Positions 62,796 through 64,000 of a stretch of 64,000 nucleotides of DNA are shown piece by piece. The first letter of the stretch is position 1. Each line of letters starts with the position of its first letter. This DNA comes from Spongilla lacustris (lineage: Eukaryota; Porifera; Demospongiae; Spongillida; Spongillidae), in assembly GCA_949361645.1 (NCBI GenBank), contig OX442420.1, positions 2,076,244-2,140,243 of the forward strand, in the 5' to 3' direction. The notes beneath the pieces were generated by a model. That model had not been told where the DNA came from and searched no databases. It saw only the letters and a list, made by a program, of their open reading frames with translations. The position numbers were made by a program, and so were the translations under genes.

Positions 62796-63240
62796 TTAAG
62801 GTTAAGCTTTTAACATCATTATTGAGGCCTGCACTCTAATATGCTGTTATTACTCCCTCAGGCTGGGTAAGCAGCCCGTGCCTACATGGAGGAAGCCTCA
62901 TGCTTTAACGTGATTTGCCAGGTACGCCAACAAAGATGTAAATGCATCTAAATATTATTATTTTTAATTGCTTGCCACATTTCAGTTTGCATGTATAATT
63001 AAAAACTGGATAGTATTATGGCGCAGCTTAATTGGAGCACTTAGCACCATTGCTTGTGTATAAATACTCCAGGGTATCGCTGCATGCATGCCTCTATAAT
63101 GGACAATTCCAGTGTTTTACATGTACGTGTAATACATGTATATCACAGTAGTTTGCGGCCATTCAAATCGTGGACAATAGCCTCGTTCCCCGAAATATTG
63201 AAATGATCACGTAATGACCTAGCAACGAGCCTTGACAACC
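62796..63240 (+). repeat. Block Y, third location
   Basis: Direct match of 32165-32625, and its first part of 13731-14037. It ends at the word CCTTGACAACCACC. No genes. Confidence 0.75.
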
Positions 63241-63374
63241 ACCAGTGATGTGGTGGTACAACCCTTTAATGAGGACAATTATTTTATCATGCAGATTTCC
63301 TGCCAATGCTTTGATACACACTCCTGGCAGTGGAACTTTAATAGCTTTTTGCAACTGCAGCTCAGCCAGGCAAA

Positions 63375-63905
63375 CATATGGCTTGCTGTCAAATGACTCT
63401 GAACATTACTGGCAAAACAGCAAGCCATGGCCATGTGCTTGGCCATGTGTAGTCATATGACAGCAAGCCACAGTCATGTGCAGTCATATGACAGCAAGCT
63501 ACAGCTATGTGTAGTCACATGACAGCAAGCCACAGCCATGTGCAGTCATATGACAGCAAGCACAAACATGTGTAGTCACATGACAGCAAGCCACAGGCAT
63601 GTGCAGTCATATGACAGCAAGCCATGCATGTGTAGCCATATGACAGCAAGCCACAGCCATGTGCACAGCAAGCATAACCATGTGACAGCAAGCTACAGCC
63701 ATGTGTAGTCCCATGACAGCAAGCCACAGGCATGTGCAGTCATATGACAGCAAGCCAGGCATGTGCAGTCATATGACAGCAAGCTACAGCCATGTGCACT
63801 CATATGACAGCAAGCACAACCATGTGACAGCAAGCTACAGCCATGTGTAGTCACATGACAGCAAGCCACAGGCATGTGCAGTCATATGAAAGCAAGCCAC
63901 AGCCA
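63375..63905. repeat. Minisatellite of 31-bp units
   Basis: About 15 units of AGTCATATGACAGCAAGCCA plus CAGCCATGTGC, for example starting at 63451, 63482 and 63513. Some units are shortened (CATGCATG or CAGGCATG forms). Because 31 is not a multiple of three, Cys/His-rich reading frames on either strand are artefacts. Confidence 0.92.
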
Positions 63906-64000
63906 TGTCTGACCTTCATAATGTGTGCTTGAGTTTCCATCACTGGTGTCTATCTGGGTTATGCCTGAGGTACACATTCAGCCGATCTGGTGATGGTTCA

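Noticed and set aside
63515..63875. Cys/His-rich minus-strand frames that look like zinc-finger repeats
   Set aside because: They come from the 31-bp minisatellite; the frame rotates each unit and there is no regular finger spacing.
63375..63905. CRISPR-like array
   Set aside because: Units are contiguous without unique spacers, and the genome is eukaryotic.

Overview
The window is AT-rich metazoan DNA with very short introns (60-65 bp in the genes modelled here), abundant transposon debris and no prokaryotic features. The repeat content (retrotransposons ending in a zinc finger plus a restriction-like endonuclease, a Mag/SURL-like Ty3/Gypsy element, ZBED-type hAT) fits a marine invertebrate. 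A sponge of the Amphimedon type is my best guess, but it is an inference. One 200-base N gap lies at 52373-52572.

The main cellular content is a family of small secreted cysteine-rich glycoproteins that I cannot assign to any known family. Six copies are intact two-exon genes (9223-9589 +, 15426-15783 -, 18136-18555 -, 26658-27043 -, 39239-39612 -, 42780-43146 -). Two are recently broken (53857-54281 +, 56639-57001 +) and six are old relics. Each intact gene encodes a signal peptide, a dense set of N-glycosylation sequons and 6-8 mature cysteines, with a phase-0 intron between the second-half cysteines. Most copies share the decamer GGTGATGTCC upstream, usually about 90 bp from the ATG and followed by a TATA-like run.

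Layout. Positions 1-2046 are unique flank. Segment P (2047-13725) reappears inverted at 35862-49381. Within that second arm, the gene-bearing part is also duplicated in tandem (39170-41940 and 42660-44400). Segment Q (14216-20861) reappears inverted at 53301-62795. A third copy of the end of Q, plus an adjoining block Y, lies at 31330-32625. P and Q do not form one simple palindrome, because the second copies are in the order P-reverse, unique, Q-reverse. Positions 20862-26657 and 33516-35699 are unique and largely featureless apart from microsatellites and minisatellites. The central gene (26658-27043) has a hAT transposon relic upstream.

Mobile elements explain most of the differences between arms, and the partner arm often supplies the empty site. 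These are a 623-bp hAT MITE in P only (8-bp duplication CTGAAGAT); a 5'-truncated retrotransposon with poly(A) and a 10-bp duplication in P only (12931-13682); two related long foldback elements; and a 4.58-kb Ty3/Gypsy element (57562-62140, minus strand) with two LTRs that look identical and a single disabling frameshift. Older insertions shared by both arms predate the duplication. The picture is a small secreted-protein gene family expanding by repeated inverted and tandem segmental duplication in transposon-rich DNA.
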